Positions 24,860-36,300 of a DNA stretch of 64,000 nt are shown here, one piece after another. The first letter of the stretch is position 1. Each line of letters begins with the position of its first letter. The notes beneath the pieces are model-generated. The model made no database searches and was not told the origin of the DNA. It saw only the letters and a program-made list of their open reading frames with translations. This stretch comes from Cenococcum geophilum 1.58 (lineage: Eukaryota; Ascomycota; Dothideomycetes; Gloniales; Gloniaceae). The DNA lies in NCBI GenBank assembly GCA_001692895.1, contig KV748245.1, positions 124,001 to 188,000 on the forward strand. The letters are read 5' to 3'. The translations under genes were made by a program, and so were the position numbers.

Positions 24860-25840
24860 TCAATCGCCACAAGGTCGGTATTGCCACTCAGTCGGTGATA
24901 GGTAATGAATAGGTAATAGAAAATAGATAGTAAGACATAAGATGGCAAGAAACAGGGTGTGAGTCATAAGGTGGTACTTGACAGTGACCTCAACGTGCGA
25001 CACTGTCCCACCCGCCTCAATATCTTCCTCGCTAATAAAAGAGTCAGAGTAGTACCGGCGAAGCACAGTGAGTTCCTCTTTGCTAGTGAACTCCTCATTG
25101 TTCCCGTTTGACTGCTCATGCCCGAGGGCAGGGACGAGCTCGTTGCCGAATCCAAGCTGCCTATTCCTCCTCACGATGCGTCTTCGCAAGAGTGCTGAAG
25201 TACGCTCCGGATGATGATCCCCGACATCCACATAGAGCTCCCGGAGAGGCAACTCTCCAGATAGAGATTCTGGGATGGGGTTTCCTCGGCGGTTCAAATC
25301 CTCAGTTATTTCCACGAACGAAACGAGCCATTCACGGGTCTCCTCATCCATATGCTCTATATCGGTTGCTGTGAGTGCTTGGGGATCTTGAAAGGTGCAT
25401 GAGAGCCTTTCCTCGTTCTGGGTAGTTACCTGGCCTGGCGGCGTCTCCAAAAGATCCGTCAGATCAAGGGGAGAGTCGTCACGCCGCCGAAAAGCAAGAT
25501 CTGAGCTCTCTGCTGAGTCTATCTCGCGTGAAGGCTCAATGGGCGTGATCGCTGCGCGGACCATCTGGAGAACAGAACCTACCTGGGGCTGCGTTGTGCT
25601 CTCGCTGCTATGAACTCGATCCTGGAGTGGATTGGTTAGTGTCATGAGATTCTCGTAGGCTGTGACCATCTCGTCAATATCTGAGCCTATAACGAAGGTA
25701 TTGTCTTCGGCATTGTAGTCAGAATCGTACTCAGAGTCAGAACCATCGTCGCTCGCTCTTGCGGGAACAGGAGTGTCAGGAGAGTGTCCGCTTTCCAGCA
25801 GCATATCTTCTGTAGCACCGGGGCTAATAGAGCCTAGCAT
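24860..25840 (-). CDS. Hypothetical acidic protein with C-terminal membrane segment
   Basis: I do not recognise the family. The chosen start (Met at 25840) gives 326 aa. An open frame extends 86 residues further upstream to 26098, but that part looks like leader sequence (mixed, not acidic) and may be untranslated. The N-terminal half is acidic and low complexity (SDSEYDSDYNAEDN). The middle has a TDIEHMDEETREWLVSFVEI stretch and a basic LLRRRIVRRNRQLGFGNELV segment. Near the end, residues around 292-312 (HTLFLAILCLTIYFLLPIHYL) form one hydrophobic helix followed by a short tail, suggesting a tail-anchored protein facing the cytoplasm. No intron is evident. Confidence 0.6.
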   Translation of the reverse strand: MLGSISPGATEDMLLESGHSPDTPVPARASDDGSDSEYDSDYNAEDNTFVIGSDIDEMVTAYENLMTLTNPLQDRVHSSESTTQPQVGSVLQMVRAAITPIEPSREIDSAESSDLAFRRRDDSPLDLTDLLETPPGQVTTQNEERLSCTFQDPQALTATDIEHMDEETREWLVSFVEITEDLNRRGNPIPESLSGELPLRELYVDVGDHHPERTSALLRRRIVRRNRQLGFGNELVPALGHEQSNGNNEEFTSKEELTVLRRYYSDSFISEEDIEAGGTVSHVEVTVKYHLMTHTLFLAILCLTIYFLLPIHYLSPTEWQYRPCGD

Positions 25841-26626
25841 ACTAGACAAAGATGCTGCTGTAGAACAAGGGCAAGATATTGAACTGCGGACGTTTTCGTT
25901 GAAGTTGTTGGTTTTCAAGGATATTTGAATGCGAATTTCTGTGTTGAATTCCAAATAGGCCAGCCGAATGGAACTTCCAAGAGTGCAGTAAAAGCTTTCC
26001 CGAAAGCTGACCTCGATATATATAATGGTTAGTAAGGTACAATGTGCGTTCATAGTACTACTGCAGGATTTCCGGAGCAAAATTGTGTAGAATGCCAACT
26101 GGAAAATAAAGGTTTCGTTTTCGTGGAGGCTAACAAGGCGTTGTGTTGCTTGACTGTGTTAGAACAAAGAATGGTATTGTCGACCTAGTGTCGATCACTA
26201 GTATATTAGGGTTAGATCAGGGTGCCTGTGACTCATCCACCGTGTATATATAGCCTCATTTTCTTTGTAGATTAATCTACACACGAGTTCGTCCGACAGG
26301 TATCTCCTAATGATGTTTGGGGCAAGGCATGGTAACATCTGAGAAACTCCACATGAACCCGAAAATAACCAGTTAGGAAAGCAGCACCATTTTGAGAGTG
26401 CTTGGGGGGTTAGTGTTAATAAGGCATGAATTCAATCCTTTTGCAAATGCTCATTGATATAATAGAGCTTGATGCCAGCGACGGAGTCATTGACCTATAA
26501 AGCTCTGAGAAATACGTCTTCTATATGTAGCTATTGATGGACTAGCAAAAGCGTATGGAGGAGAGCCATTGGCCACATGGAATGGCGGTACTCAAGGCTA
26601 TCATCTTTTCTCCAGTTCGAGATAGA
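25841..26626. other. Intergenic
   Basis: Probable promoter and 5' leader of the preceding minus-strand gene plus the 3' region of the next one. A TATATATA box-like tract lies near 26243. Nothing else is recognisable. Confidence 0.5.
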
Positions 26627-27403
26627 TCAATTCACTCGTCTAATGCCGACAACTCTTGAGAGCCTCTGCTTGAGCCCGAAGACTGAATCCCGAACACCTT
26701 CCAAGTCTCTGACCAGGTTTTTCACACTCTTATTGCGAGTTAGTTAGCATGATGAACCCTGCCCTGTCCATCGACATCCTCTCGTCACTAGCAAACTCAC
26801 AATGTACACGTACATTGCAATCTTCCCAACCTCCTTTGCAATCCTCCTCGTCACAAGCCTATTCAACGCCTCTAGCGACCGCACGACATCGCTTCTCGTC
26901 CTCAACCACATGACTCTCTCCCGCAGCCCACACCGCCTATGGCTCGTGCAGTAATAATCAGGCCAATCGATCCCATCCTCATCGAGGTACCCCTTCTCGT
27001 TACTCACTTCACCCCTAGGGTTCAAAAACGGCCTCTCGAGTTGCCGGAACTCGCGAATCATGTTCTTAACGGCATCGTTCATAACTCGAAGCGCCACATC
27101 CTCGCTTTCCACGTCCATGTGAGTGCGGACTCCATGACTCTTCTCGCGGCCGCGGCTCCGCAGACTCGTGCGGCGGTCTCGGCGCCGGACTTTACGTAGA
27201 TACGCGCGCTCTTCTTGGGCGCCTTGCTTGAGGTTCCCAGGATAGGCTGTTATTTGGTGAGGCGCGGTCCAGAGGGTATTGAGGTTGTTCTAGAGAACGC
27301 GGAGGAAGGTCAGAAGGGTGAAGGCGAAGAAGGTAAATCCGATAATGGTTGAGGCGAGTGATATGGGGGGGAGTGTTGCGTGACTTGAGAGAGCAACACC
27401 CAT
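26627..27403 (-). pseudogene. Conserved fungal membrane-associated protein, one in-frame stop
   Basis: Two exons on the minus strand: 27403-26801 (201 codons) and 26728-26627 (34 codons including TGA). The intron (26729-26800, 72 nt) has a GTGAGT donor and a CTAACTAAC branch region; the acceptor is the less usual AAG, and phase 0 is kept. The product would be 234 codons: a membrane segment near residues 18-36 (SLASTIIGFTFFAFTLLTF), a basic arm (LRKVRRRDRR), then helical sequence ending DLEGVRDSVFGLKQRLSRVV. This organisation resembles a family of uncharacterised Pezizomycotina proteins that I know only from memory. Codon 38 (27292-27290) is TAG where Trp would fit (TGG), a G-to-A change; otherwise the frame is intact. 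It could be a nonsense allele, recent pseudogene or base error. Confidence 0.62.
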
Positions 27404-27673
27404 CTTGGTCTGGATGCGCTACCACATGCGAGGTAATGGAGACGACGTAAGGACTAACCAAATGTATTCGGAAAGTGTGGGAAGAAATGGCTGCTGGTGT
27501 GGCTGATTGTGTGGCACTTCTGGTAAAGAGCTGAACAGCTTCTGATTGTCGAAGAAATGTGGTTTTAATTGGGTATATGAGCCGACTCAATGAGCGAAAT
27601 CTACGATCTACGCGTAGTCCGGTACTTTTTGGCTCGTTTGACTGCAAGAGGTTGAACTTGCGAAGGAACCTAT

Positions 27674-29887
27674 TCATTCCAATACAGTACTGCACAGCTT
27701 TAGTCCCATCTCAGTAGCTTCTCCGTGCATGATTGAGTGGACGTAAGCTTCTCCAACAACTTGATGGACACCGCTAGGGAGATGTCGCAAAACGAATGGG
27801 ACCGGAGCTCCTGCAAGGACCCACAGTTCATCTCCCACTTGGGTTGATCGAGCCCCGGTCCCTAAGTATTTATTTTCAGTCTTGAATAGGCGCCGCATGC
27901 TTCCTCCAGCGATATCGAACTCGTGCTGCAGTTGGGCAAGTCCGATAGGAGAGTACGTTCCTTTGAACATGTTTGCAACGACATCTGAAAGTCTGCGCTC
28001 GTAAAGCTGGACGCCATAAGGAGATCCTGTAGGCTCGGAAGCAAGTAATGCGTGCCACTCTGGGTATGTTGATTCCGAAATAGGGGAATGATGTGGTTGA
28101 AACTCTACATCACTTGACCACGGCGTCAACCTGTGGCGAATCTGTAGATTGATGATATAATCGATGAAAAGTTCACCACAATGTGTCGGGGCAGGATAAT
28201 GTCTCGAGAAGGAATTGGTGATCAAAGTCCTCCAGAGTACCTCTACTCGAGAGAGCTGTCTTGTCTCTGAACGAGTGCTCCGATAATAATCATCCAAACC
28301 AAATGCAATTCGGACACAACTGGCCCATGGATCAGTAGCGTCTTTAGACTCGTCTCGTAATGTTGAAATTTGATCGATAATCCCAAGCTGGTATCCTTGA
28401 ACATGAAGACGACCTCTTTCCATTGATCCTATATCCTGTTTCCAGCGTACATCACCACTTGCGGACCAGTTACAGGCACCTCTAAATTGCAAAGGATATG
28501 GTTGTAGTCCTACGCTATAGTCCGGAACCCACGATGGAAGATTGGGAATTCGTGTGAGAGACTGGTCTTGTACATGAGAAAGCAATCTCAGGTCTCCGTA
28601 TGAGATTAAAAAGGCTCGAGCCACTTGAAGATAAAGCTCTTGTACCGTCATGTTATAATCTGGCACCAGGGTATTTGGCAGAGCCTTGAACGGTGCTACT
28701 CTCCTATCTGCAAGACCAAGAAATGCGTATACTTTATCTCGAGCATCTGTAGACTTGGAGTATCGGTGCGTTTCTAAAAGAATACGCAGAGAAGGCTTCC
28801 GCTGTCGGTTTTGGCTTTGCAGTGCCAGTCTTCCCGATGCGGCTATATGCGTTCTTGTCCTATCGAGATACATTGCTGCCATTGCAATGTCAGCACTGGA
28901 GCTGAGAAGTCGTTTGTAGGCTCCTGGGGCTTTTTGGAGCGCAGCAATATGTCTCATCTTTTCTGTCGTCAGATGATGGTACCACCTAGTACTCTTTATA
29001 AAGGCTAGGGTCTTGGACAGCTGATCCCATGGAAATACTTTGTGCCCACAGACAAGTAATGCCGACTTGGCTAAGGCAATCTCTTGCACCACCCATGCTC
29101 TTTTAAACCAAGGACGATTGACAAATGCGATAAAGCCAAGCCAGTTGAAATAAGATAGATGCCGGACCTGAAGTTTCTTGTAGCAGTCATCTTTGTAGAA
29201 GTCCGTATAACCAACGGACGGCCATACTGTTTCTGGAATTGCAGATATTTGCTCAATTACTTCTATAGCATCTGCCGTGAAGTCATCTTCTTTCCCAAGC
29301 CATACAATGACACCCTGAGCTGCTTTGAATGTCTCAGCCATGTTAGCAACTTGCGCATTTCGTTCGGCAATATTCTCTTGATCAACGCAAAGTGCGTCAA
29401 TCCAAACATATTCCTGCTTCGTGATTTCCTTTGTCGCGACTTTTGATTTGTTCAACATTTGGAGCGCATCCCTAAGGTTTGCGGTGACTAGTATAGTCCG
29501 GCCATCGCATACGATAGGATAACGGCGCTTACGCCCCGAAATCTCGCTGTCTGAATCGGTATATTGGGAATCGACACTAGACTTGGAAGTAATCATCGAC
29601 GGTTTGGGCAATTTTTCCCAGCCTTTAGAGCTTGTTGCAGGGTACGATTTTGAAAACGGTGTAAGTGGAAAACCCCACGTGTAAGACAAAGCATCAAAAG
29701 CTGGCGCATCTCGAAGCTCAAAGGCCTTTAAAGAGCAATATATAGTTTTGTTGTCCGTAGATGGGGTGAGCTCTAGTAGGCGAATTGATGTGGAAGATGG
29801 CAATGGTTCGTATTGATAAGTTCGAGGCCGGAGTTTCGCTATCTGCGATAAATGTGACCGCACATTGAAGATATTCCTGGTCCTCAT
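27674..29887 (-). CDS. HET-domain (heterokaryon incompatibility) protein
   Basis: Intact single-exon gene of 737 aa. The HET domain (PF06985) is clear: ALSYTWG at about 66-72, YVWIDALCVDQENIAERNAQ at about 160-179, VIVWLGKE at about 193-200 and RAWVVQEIALAKSALLVCG at about 263-281. C-terminal to it are the usual RDKVYAFLGLA motif, a PSWVPDYS motif, and a conserved tail with GDELWVLAGAPVPFVLR. HET proteins trigger regulated cell death when incompatible strains fuse, acting in the cytoplasm; the partner of this one is unknown. The start Met at 29887 (MRTRNIFNVR) is used because no upstream in-frame alternative is seen. Confidence 0.93.
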   Translation of the reverse strand: MRTRNIFNVRSHLSQIAKLRPRTYQYEPLPSSTSIRLLELTPSTDNKTIYCSLKAFELRDAPAFDALSYTWGFPLTPFSKSYPATSSKGWEKLPKPSMITSKSSVDSQYTDSDSEISGRKRRYPIVCDGRTILVTANLRDALQMLNKSKVATKEITKQEYVWIDALCVDQENIAERNAQVANMAETFKAAQGVIVWLGKEDDFTADAIEVIEQISAIPETVWPSVGYTDFYKDDCYKKLQVRHLSYFNWLGFIAFVNRPWFKRAWVVQEIALAKSALLVCGHKVFPWDQLSKTLAFIKSTRWYHHLTTEKMRHIAALQKAPGAYKRLLSSSADIAMAAMYLDRTRTHIAASGRLALQSQNRQRKPSLRILLETHRYSKSTDARDKVYAFLGLADRRVAPFKALPNTLVPDYNMTVQELYLQVARAFLISYGDLRLLSHVQDQSLTRIPNLPSWVPDYSVGLQPYPLQFRGACNWSASGDVRWKQDIGSMERGRLHVQGYQLGIIDQISTLRDESKDATDPWASCVRIAFGLDDYYRSTRSETRQLSRVEVLWRTLITNSFSRHYPAPTHCGELFIDYIINLQIRHRLTPWSSDVEFQPHHSPISESTYPEWHALLASEPTGSPYGVQLYERRLSDVVANMFKGTYSPIGLAQLQHEFDIAGGSMRRLFKTENKYLGTGARSTQVGDELWVLAGAPVPFVLRHLPSGVHQVVGEAYVHSIMHGEATEMGLKLCSTVLE

Positions 29888-30700
29888 GGAATCTTTAATG
29901 GCCCATCAGGACTGATGACAACGGAAGGAAAGAATTGGCCATCAATAGCTTACGGAAGAGTGGTGCAACGTAGAATGGAGAGCGATGATAGGTCGTGGAC
30001 TCGCTCTATTTATCTGCCTGATGAAGGGTACCGCTGTGGGGCCAAAACGCTCCAGGATGTGAGCCATGCAGGCTGAGAAACCCTGCGCCACTGTGGCTCG
30101 AGATCATTAGGATTCATTTCAAGAAAGTTAGAAACCATGGCTTGAGACACGAGAGTTCAGGGGTTTATATGAATGACTACTTCTGTCCTTGAGGCTGAGT
30201 TCATTGTGGAATGCATCACGCAGCTATGCTGATTAATCTCAATATTTCACCTAGTCTAATCTGTAGAATTGCTAGATATTTAGAAACCATCCCGAAAATT
30301 ACGTTTTGGCTAAATAAGAAAGCTCGGATACTCGGAAGTCGGTCTACGATCATCGCGACCAGTAGTTGTACTTCATCGGTGGTGAGCACTGCAAAAGTAT
30401 GTGAGAGGGCAGCCGCGCATCCGATTTAATCAAAATGAAGCTAGATGATTCTCTTGATCTCCAACGGTATTGCAGAATCGTCCGATGACGACCATCAAAC
30501 CAATACAGGCACAAAGGGACAGAGGAGAAAGCCGGATGGGAAAAAAAATCGGCGTTGATATCTTATATTCGACATTGATTGACCGCGTTTACGAGGTCTA
30601 TATATGGATCCCAGATTTCAAACTTTGCCAAGTCTGCTTCTGATTGGTTTAAAAAAAGTTGCGCACGGTAGGTCGTGGCAGAATTCACGCGACGAACTTC
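29888..30700. other. Intergenic, upstream of the HET gene
   Basis: Likely promoter of the HET gene on its right side, followed by sequence of normal composition without a recognisable gene. It runs into the 12-bp repeat patch. Confidence 0.5.
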
Positions 30701-31665
30701 AAAACACCGAGTTCTACCAAAGCTCTGCAAAAGCTCTACCAAAAGCTCTACCAAAGGCTTTGCAGCACCTCTTCCCACCCAGTATACTGGCCATGCGGCG
30801 AACGGGGCATGCGGTGCGCGGGGGGGTCTCCCCCTTGAAGCTCTACTCGAAGCTCTGCTCGGGGCTTTACTCGAAACCCTATACGGAGCTCCAAAGCTCT
30901 ACTAACACGCAGTACTAATATACTAGGAAGGTTCTTCAATTAGCTGTATAACCGCCCATACGATCAATCGCCGTACAATCGTCTCTACGAACGGCTCTAC
31001 GAACGGCTCTACAAACGTCTACACGATCGCCCGTACGATCGCCCGTACAAACGTCCATACAAACACCCATACGATCAATCAATCAATCGATCAATCAAAT
31101 GCCTATCCAATTAATCAGATGCCCGTACGAACGGCTCTACGAACGTCCATACAATTAACCAATCGATCAATCGCCCATACGAACGCCCGTACGAACACCC
31201 ATACGATCAATCAATTAAACGCCCATACAATTGCCCATACGATCATCTGTACCCTATACACCTACATATGGCTCTATAGAAGCTCTACACGAGGCTTGGT
31301 AAAAGCTCTACCAAACGCCCCACTAAACGCCCTACTAAAGCCTCTGCAAGAGCTCTGCCCACGCAGTGAATTGGCCACGTAGTGTATTAGCCACGCAGTG
31401 AATAGAGCACGCAGTGCGTAGGGGGTCTCAGGGGGTCTCCCCTTGAAGCTCTGCTCGAAGCTCTGCTCGAAGCTCTACTCGAAGCCCTGCACGGAGCTCC
31501 AAAGCTTTACTAATACGCAGCACTAATATACTAGGAGGATTCTATAATTGGCCGTATAGCCACCTATACGATCAATTGCGGTATAAAAGGCTCTACAAAC
31601 GTCTACACGATCGCCCGTACGAACGCCCATACTATCAATCGATCAATGGGTCAATTGCCTGTCCC
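30700..31665. repeat. Duplicated repeat patch related to minisatellite A
   Basis: Two tandem copies, roughly 30715-31260 and 31265-31660, share the order: AAGCTCTACC units, a GGGGGTCTC block, GAAGCTCT(A/G)CTC units, GGAGCTCCAAAGCT, a TACTAATATACTAGGA tract, then CCGTACGA/CCATACGA and ATCAATCA-rich arrays. The GCTCTACTCGAA unit is a one-to-two base variant of the 12-bp unit in M1-M3. I find no CATCAGG-type ends or TA duplication here. Confidence 0.8.
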
Positions 31666-31669
31666 TTAA

Positions 31670-32266
31670 CACGTTAGGGTCCTCAGGGTAAGTGGTCCGT
31701 GCGGAGCACCGTTTTCAAAACAACGCGTATATCTATATAGAATTCAATCATCAATTATACCGCCACCATGCCTTCTAATCGTGCTAGAATTGATGTAGAC
31801 CTTGTTCAGAAGACTCGATATAACGTTCCCCTAAATAAGACGGCGAAAATAGCTCCCCCCAAACCCTGGCCGTTGCCCAAATTCGAACCTCTCCATATTA
31901 ACAATTAGGACGACCATGGCTCACCAAACCTCCCTTCTAACGTTAATATACACAATCTTTTCGAGTTATTTAGACTATCCTTTACGGATGAGATTATGGA
32001 TAAGCTTGTAGAGTGGGTAAATAAGCCCGCGGAGCTCTATCCGCTAGACAAGGAAGCAGAATACCTATGCACATAGCAGCCAATATGTACTCTACGCGTA
32101 CTTCGGAATGCTTATCCATATAGGAATTACTATGGAGCCGGCTATTAAAGACTACTGGAAGGATTTAAACATACATGGCAGCCTCATATTCCTGAGTAGG
32201 GGCATCGAATTTAGCTGATCCGATTGGTCGATCTTTATCGATAACCTGAGGACCCGAATTAACGTG
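31670..32266 (+). mobile_element. Internally deleted piggyBac-family element
   Basis: 597 bp between exact TTAA target sites (31666-31669 and 32267-32270). The ends are inverted: CACGTTAGGGTCCTCAGG on the left, and the reverse complement of the right end is CACGTTAATTCGGGTCCTCAGG-like with a 4-bp difference. TTAA duplication is the piggyBac hallmark. An ATG at 31768 starts an N-terminal transposase-like reading (MPSNRARIDVDLVQKTRY). A second frame around 32100-32215 gives YFGMLIHIGITMEPAIKDYW, a conserved piggyBac (DDE_Tnp_1_7) block. The catalytic region is missing, so this is a non-autonomous derivative that kept both ends. Confidence 0.88.
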
Positions 32267-32270
32267 TTAA

Positions 32271-33343
32271 GGGATATAGCATACAAATAGCCTCACAATC
32301 AAGCCCTTAAAGTTCTATATAAAAAGCTTCACGTTTTGTGGTCGATATTTTGATGAGGAAGGCCTTGGCAGAGGCGTACGTAGACTAAAAAAAACCGACC
32401 TCGTAGGTAAGCGGCCGGGCCGATGAAGGGTGTCTTGCAGTCTTGCAGGCCGAACAGCTTCCAGAGCCGAAGGGCGACTCCAGAGTTTTCCAAGGTGTAG
32501 CCACTCAAGTCGCTTATGGGTCTCTGCTGTTTCACGCCCTAGTCCTAGCAAGCGAAGACGAGGTTCTAGAACGCGCAATAAAGTTATCAGTGCTCAACTT
32601 AGCAAATCACCCGCGTACCTCGACAGCCCCTGCACACGGCCCAAACCCACAGGTCGCTACGCTCCAACCGAGGCGCACCTTTGCCCCCCGGAACTGTTCC
32701 CAGACGCCGTTGCTCGAGCGGCCTCCTCTCTTTTGCGCAGCTGTTTTGAGGCAAGGCCGCTAAAGCTAAAACCGCCGATTATCTATTGAGCAGTGAGACG
32801 GGAGACGCGGCGCTCTGAGCATTTTTGTCCAACAGGACACACCAAGACACACCAAGCACTAAGACACCTGCACGCTGCTTCGTGATGGCCCGTCAGACGG
32901 CTACGCTACGGCTTATACAGCATCAAATCTTTGCCTGACATCCTCGGACTGATATGCTAGACCCCGAATGATACTTCTTCTCCTTGTCGCCCTCCTTGCT
33001 CTCACAACTCCCGTCCAGCCGCACCCGCATTGGGCTTAGAGCCTGCGCAACACCACATCTCCCTCCCGTGCCTTGCGGTCTTCTTTGGTCTTGGGATCTC
33101 ATTTCGTCCCCGTTGCTTGCAAGAGCTTCCTCCGCTCTTCTGCTCGAGGAATGGGAAGCTGACCGGTCTTCGCTTCATCTTGACCTCTTCACCTCTCGAC
33201 CCGCAACCTCTGCCGCCCGCTGTGGAATCTCCGCCTGGCCTAACCAACGAGGCTTTTCGCCGCCGCCTTCCGCCGCTCCTGGCCGTCTCTACTCCTTTTT
33301 TCTCGGGCACTCTGGCACCTGTCAGAGCACTCGACTCGCTCAG
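32271..33343. other. Intergenic: probable promoter and 5' leader of the kinase gene
   Basis: Ordinary to GC-rich sequence, pyrimidine-rich from about 32960 to 33300, as in long leaders of fungal signalling genes. Open frames here overlap in several registers and show no domain. Confidence 0.5.
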
Positions 33344-36300
33344 ATGGTCAAAATGCGGGTTCCCATCCGCGAACAGCTAGGATGTCTGGTCTTGCTTGCC
33401 TCTCTCATCGGTCTAGCGGTCATTGCTATTGCAACATGGGTAAATTTCATCCTTTTGCGGGCTTGACGGTCTTTGGCCTTGCCATGGGTAAATTTCATCC
33501 TTTTGCGGGCTTGACGGTCTTTGGCCTTGCCATGGGTAAATTTCATCCTTTTGCGGGCTTGACGGTCTTTGGCCTTGCCATGGGTAAATTTCATCCTTTT
33601 GCGGGCTTGACGGTCTTTGGCCTTGCGCTCAATGCTAACAATTCCGCGCAATTGCGTAGATTACGAACCACCATTTCGTGCTGAGCATAAGGTCAGTACG
33701 ATTTTCCGGCTGCCGTTCACCTTTCCTAACAATTCCGCAGGGCGACACGGCTGTCCCTTACTGCATCTTTGAAGGCCGCTCAGCTATCATCGAACTTGCT
33801 TCTCATGCAGTCAAGCGTGAAGTCTACCGCAACACGAGTCCTAATTCAAACGTCCCTCCAACGCTACAACAAGGGCAACAATACGGCCGAAAACTGGGTT
33901 CGCGCACAAACAGACCTTGGTGCTGTATTTCAGGGCGATCAGCAAGCAGCGCTCCTTCTCCAGGCCCAGGTTTTCCCAATCAACAATACTGGTTTGGCTG
34001 GGGATGGCTCGGTAATAAACTGCACAGGCAGCTCTGCTGCTTCCATCGACCTGCCTTATAACTATCCGAATGGAACCCCAGTAACTTTGGGAGATCCACA
34101 ATATGGGTTTCCGCCTGCATTGTATCCAAATTTCACCTTCGTCGATATTCAGATCAATTCCACTTTCAACAAGACAATTGCCGTTTTTGACGGTCGAACT
34201 ATTGATATGAACAACTATCTCCTATTAGGCCCGTGGCTAGTCAACGAGACATTTTCATTGGTATCGATCACAACACCGATCATTAATAATACGTCTTCTA
34301 TTGATATCCTAGGATGGCTGACTGTCGTTGTTGATGGAAGGCTGATCAAAAATGTCGTCGACGCAATAGAAGGCCTCGACCAGAGTGGAGTTACCATGCT
34401 GTTTGGTCCAAACAATGTGACCAACAAATTTCCAAATGGAGTCCTCTATAATTCGAATCACGGGGAAGCCCCGCAAGATGAATCAGTGCGGTTCCTATTC
34501 CCACCAACAGAACGCCCCGGCATTCCTGACAGACATTCCGCCCACGCGTATGGAGCTACAGATCCGCCGTTCGATTGGAACAAGTTCATCGCTATCAAGA
34601 CTGGATTTACCGAGGATAATGGGGCTGCCAATAACGCAGGAAGCTTAATTTCAACCGAAAACGAAGAGGGTGCCGCCGTAGCCGTTGGCTATGCCGTTGT
34701 GAACACGAATCTGGTCGATTGGATGGTTATCGTCGAACAAACGCATACCGAAGTTTGGGGGCCCATTGTTCACCTACGAAACCTTATAATAGCTTGTGTT
34801 TTCGGAACAATGGGGGGAATGCTTGTTCTCGCTTTCCCAGTTGCCCATTTTTCGAGTCGTCCCATCCGGCGTTTGCGTGATGCAACTCGGAAATCCGTCA
34901 CTCCCCTTGGCTACGGACCTGAAGATGAAAGCATAGGGTCACACCATGGTGACGGTGCCGAAAATGACGATGCAGCTACTCAGGTTGCTCGAAAGGAAGG
35001 ATTCATGGAACAGCTTAAAAGACTGAGCACCAGACAGAAACTCACGAAGGCAGAGCGGAAGGAAGAAGCACGAAGAAGGCAGTTTCGAATACCCGGTAAA
35101 GTCAAAGATCGCAAGCACCTCATACATGACGAACTCACCGACCTCACTCAAACATTCAACGAGATGTCTGACGAGCTCATGATGCAGTATGAAAAGCTGG
35201 AAGAGAGGGTCCAGCAGCGTACTGCAGAATTGGAGTTGAGTAAGAAAGCTGCTGAAGCCGCTAACGAGAGCAAAACCTTGTTTATTGCGAATATTTCACA
35301 TGAGCTCAAAACCCCGCTCAATGGCATTTTAGGCATGTGTGCTGTGTGTATGTCGGAAGATGACCCAGTCAAACTGAAGCGGTCACTCGGTATTATATAT
35401 AAGAGTGGTGATCTCTTGCTCAATCTCCTTACCGACCTCTTAACTTTCAGGTAAGAAGATTTACTAATGTTGGTTCCGTGTATCGAAGAAGGAAGATTGA
35501 GTGTAATTATTGTTTTTGTAGTAATTTGTGCTGAGAAATCCTTGTGTTTTGCTAACATATAATATAGTAAGAATCAAGTTGGCCAACAACTTGCTCTCGA
35601 CGAGAAAGAATTTCGGTTACGTGACGTCAGCTCACAGGTTCTTGCTATCTTTGAAAAGCAGGCCAAAGAGGGTGGGATAGGTCTTCGCGTCAAGTTTGAG
35701 GGCCCTGTTGATACGAATCTTGATGAGCAAGGCCGACCCATAGAACGTAATGACCTGGCTCCATTTGGCTTGGGACGCCTTAAGGATATGATATTATGGG
35801 GAGATCAGCATCGAATACTCCAGGTTGTCATTAATCTTGTGTCTAACAGTCTCAAATTCACTCCTCAAGGCGGATCTGTTGTCATCACTATACGTTGCGT
35901 TGGAGAGGCGTCGGTGTCGGACAGTAGCCGGAAGGGATCTATGCAATCAAGACAAAGCTCGATGCGGAATTCCCGGAACAAAGTTCGAGCTTCAATATCC
36001 GAAGCATCGGTAGCGATATCGACTCCAAAAAATATGGATACTGCAAACGCCATCAACGCCTTCGAGAAACCAACAGCATACTCTCACGTCATGGCTCATG
36101 AACGAGCTGTAACTCCTCCACCTGGAAGATGGCTTATGTTCGAATTCGAAGTCGAGGATAGTGGGCCTGGTATACCTGAACATCTCCAAAACAAGATCTT
36201 TGAGCCATTCGTGCAAGGCGATCTTGGTCTGAGTAAGAAGTTCGGGGGGACTGGCCTGGGGCTCAGCATCTGTTCTCAACTGGCTGGCCTTATGAAAGGC

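Noticed and set aside
22571-25613. Plus-strand frames opposite the wall protein and the acidic protein
   Set aside because: Shadows of the minus-strand genes.
32315-33310. Several 70-120 aa frames upstream of the kinase
   Set aside because: Overlapping in several registers, GC-driven, no domains; more likely promoter and leader.
33382-33684. 100-aa frame with [16 protein letters not shown] repeats
   Set aside because: It is the translated 48-bp array in SLN1 intron 1, in a frame other than that of the kinase, whose exons splice cleanly around it.
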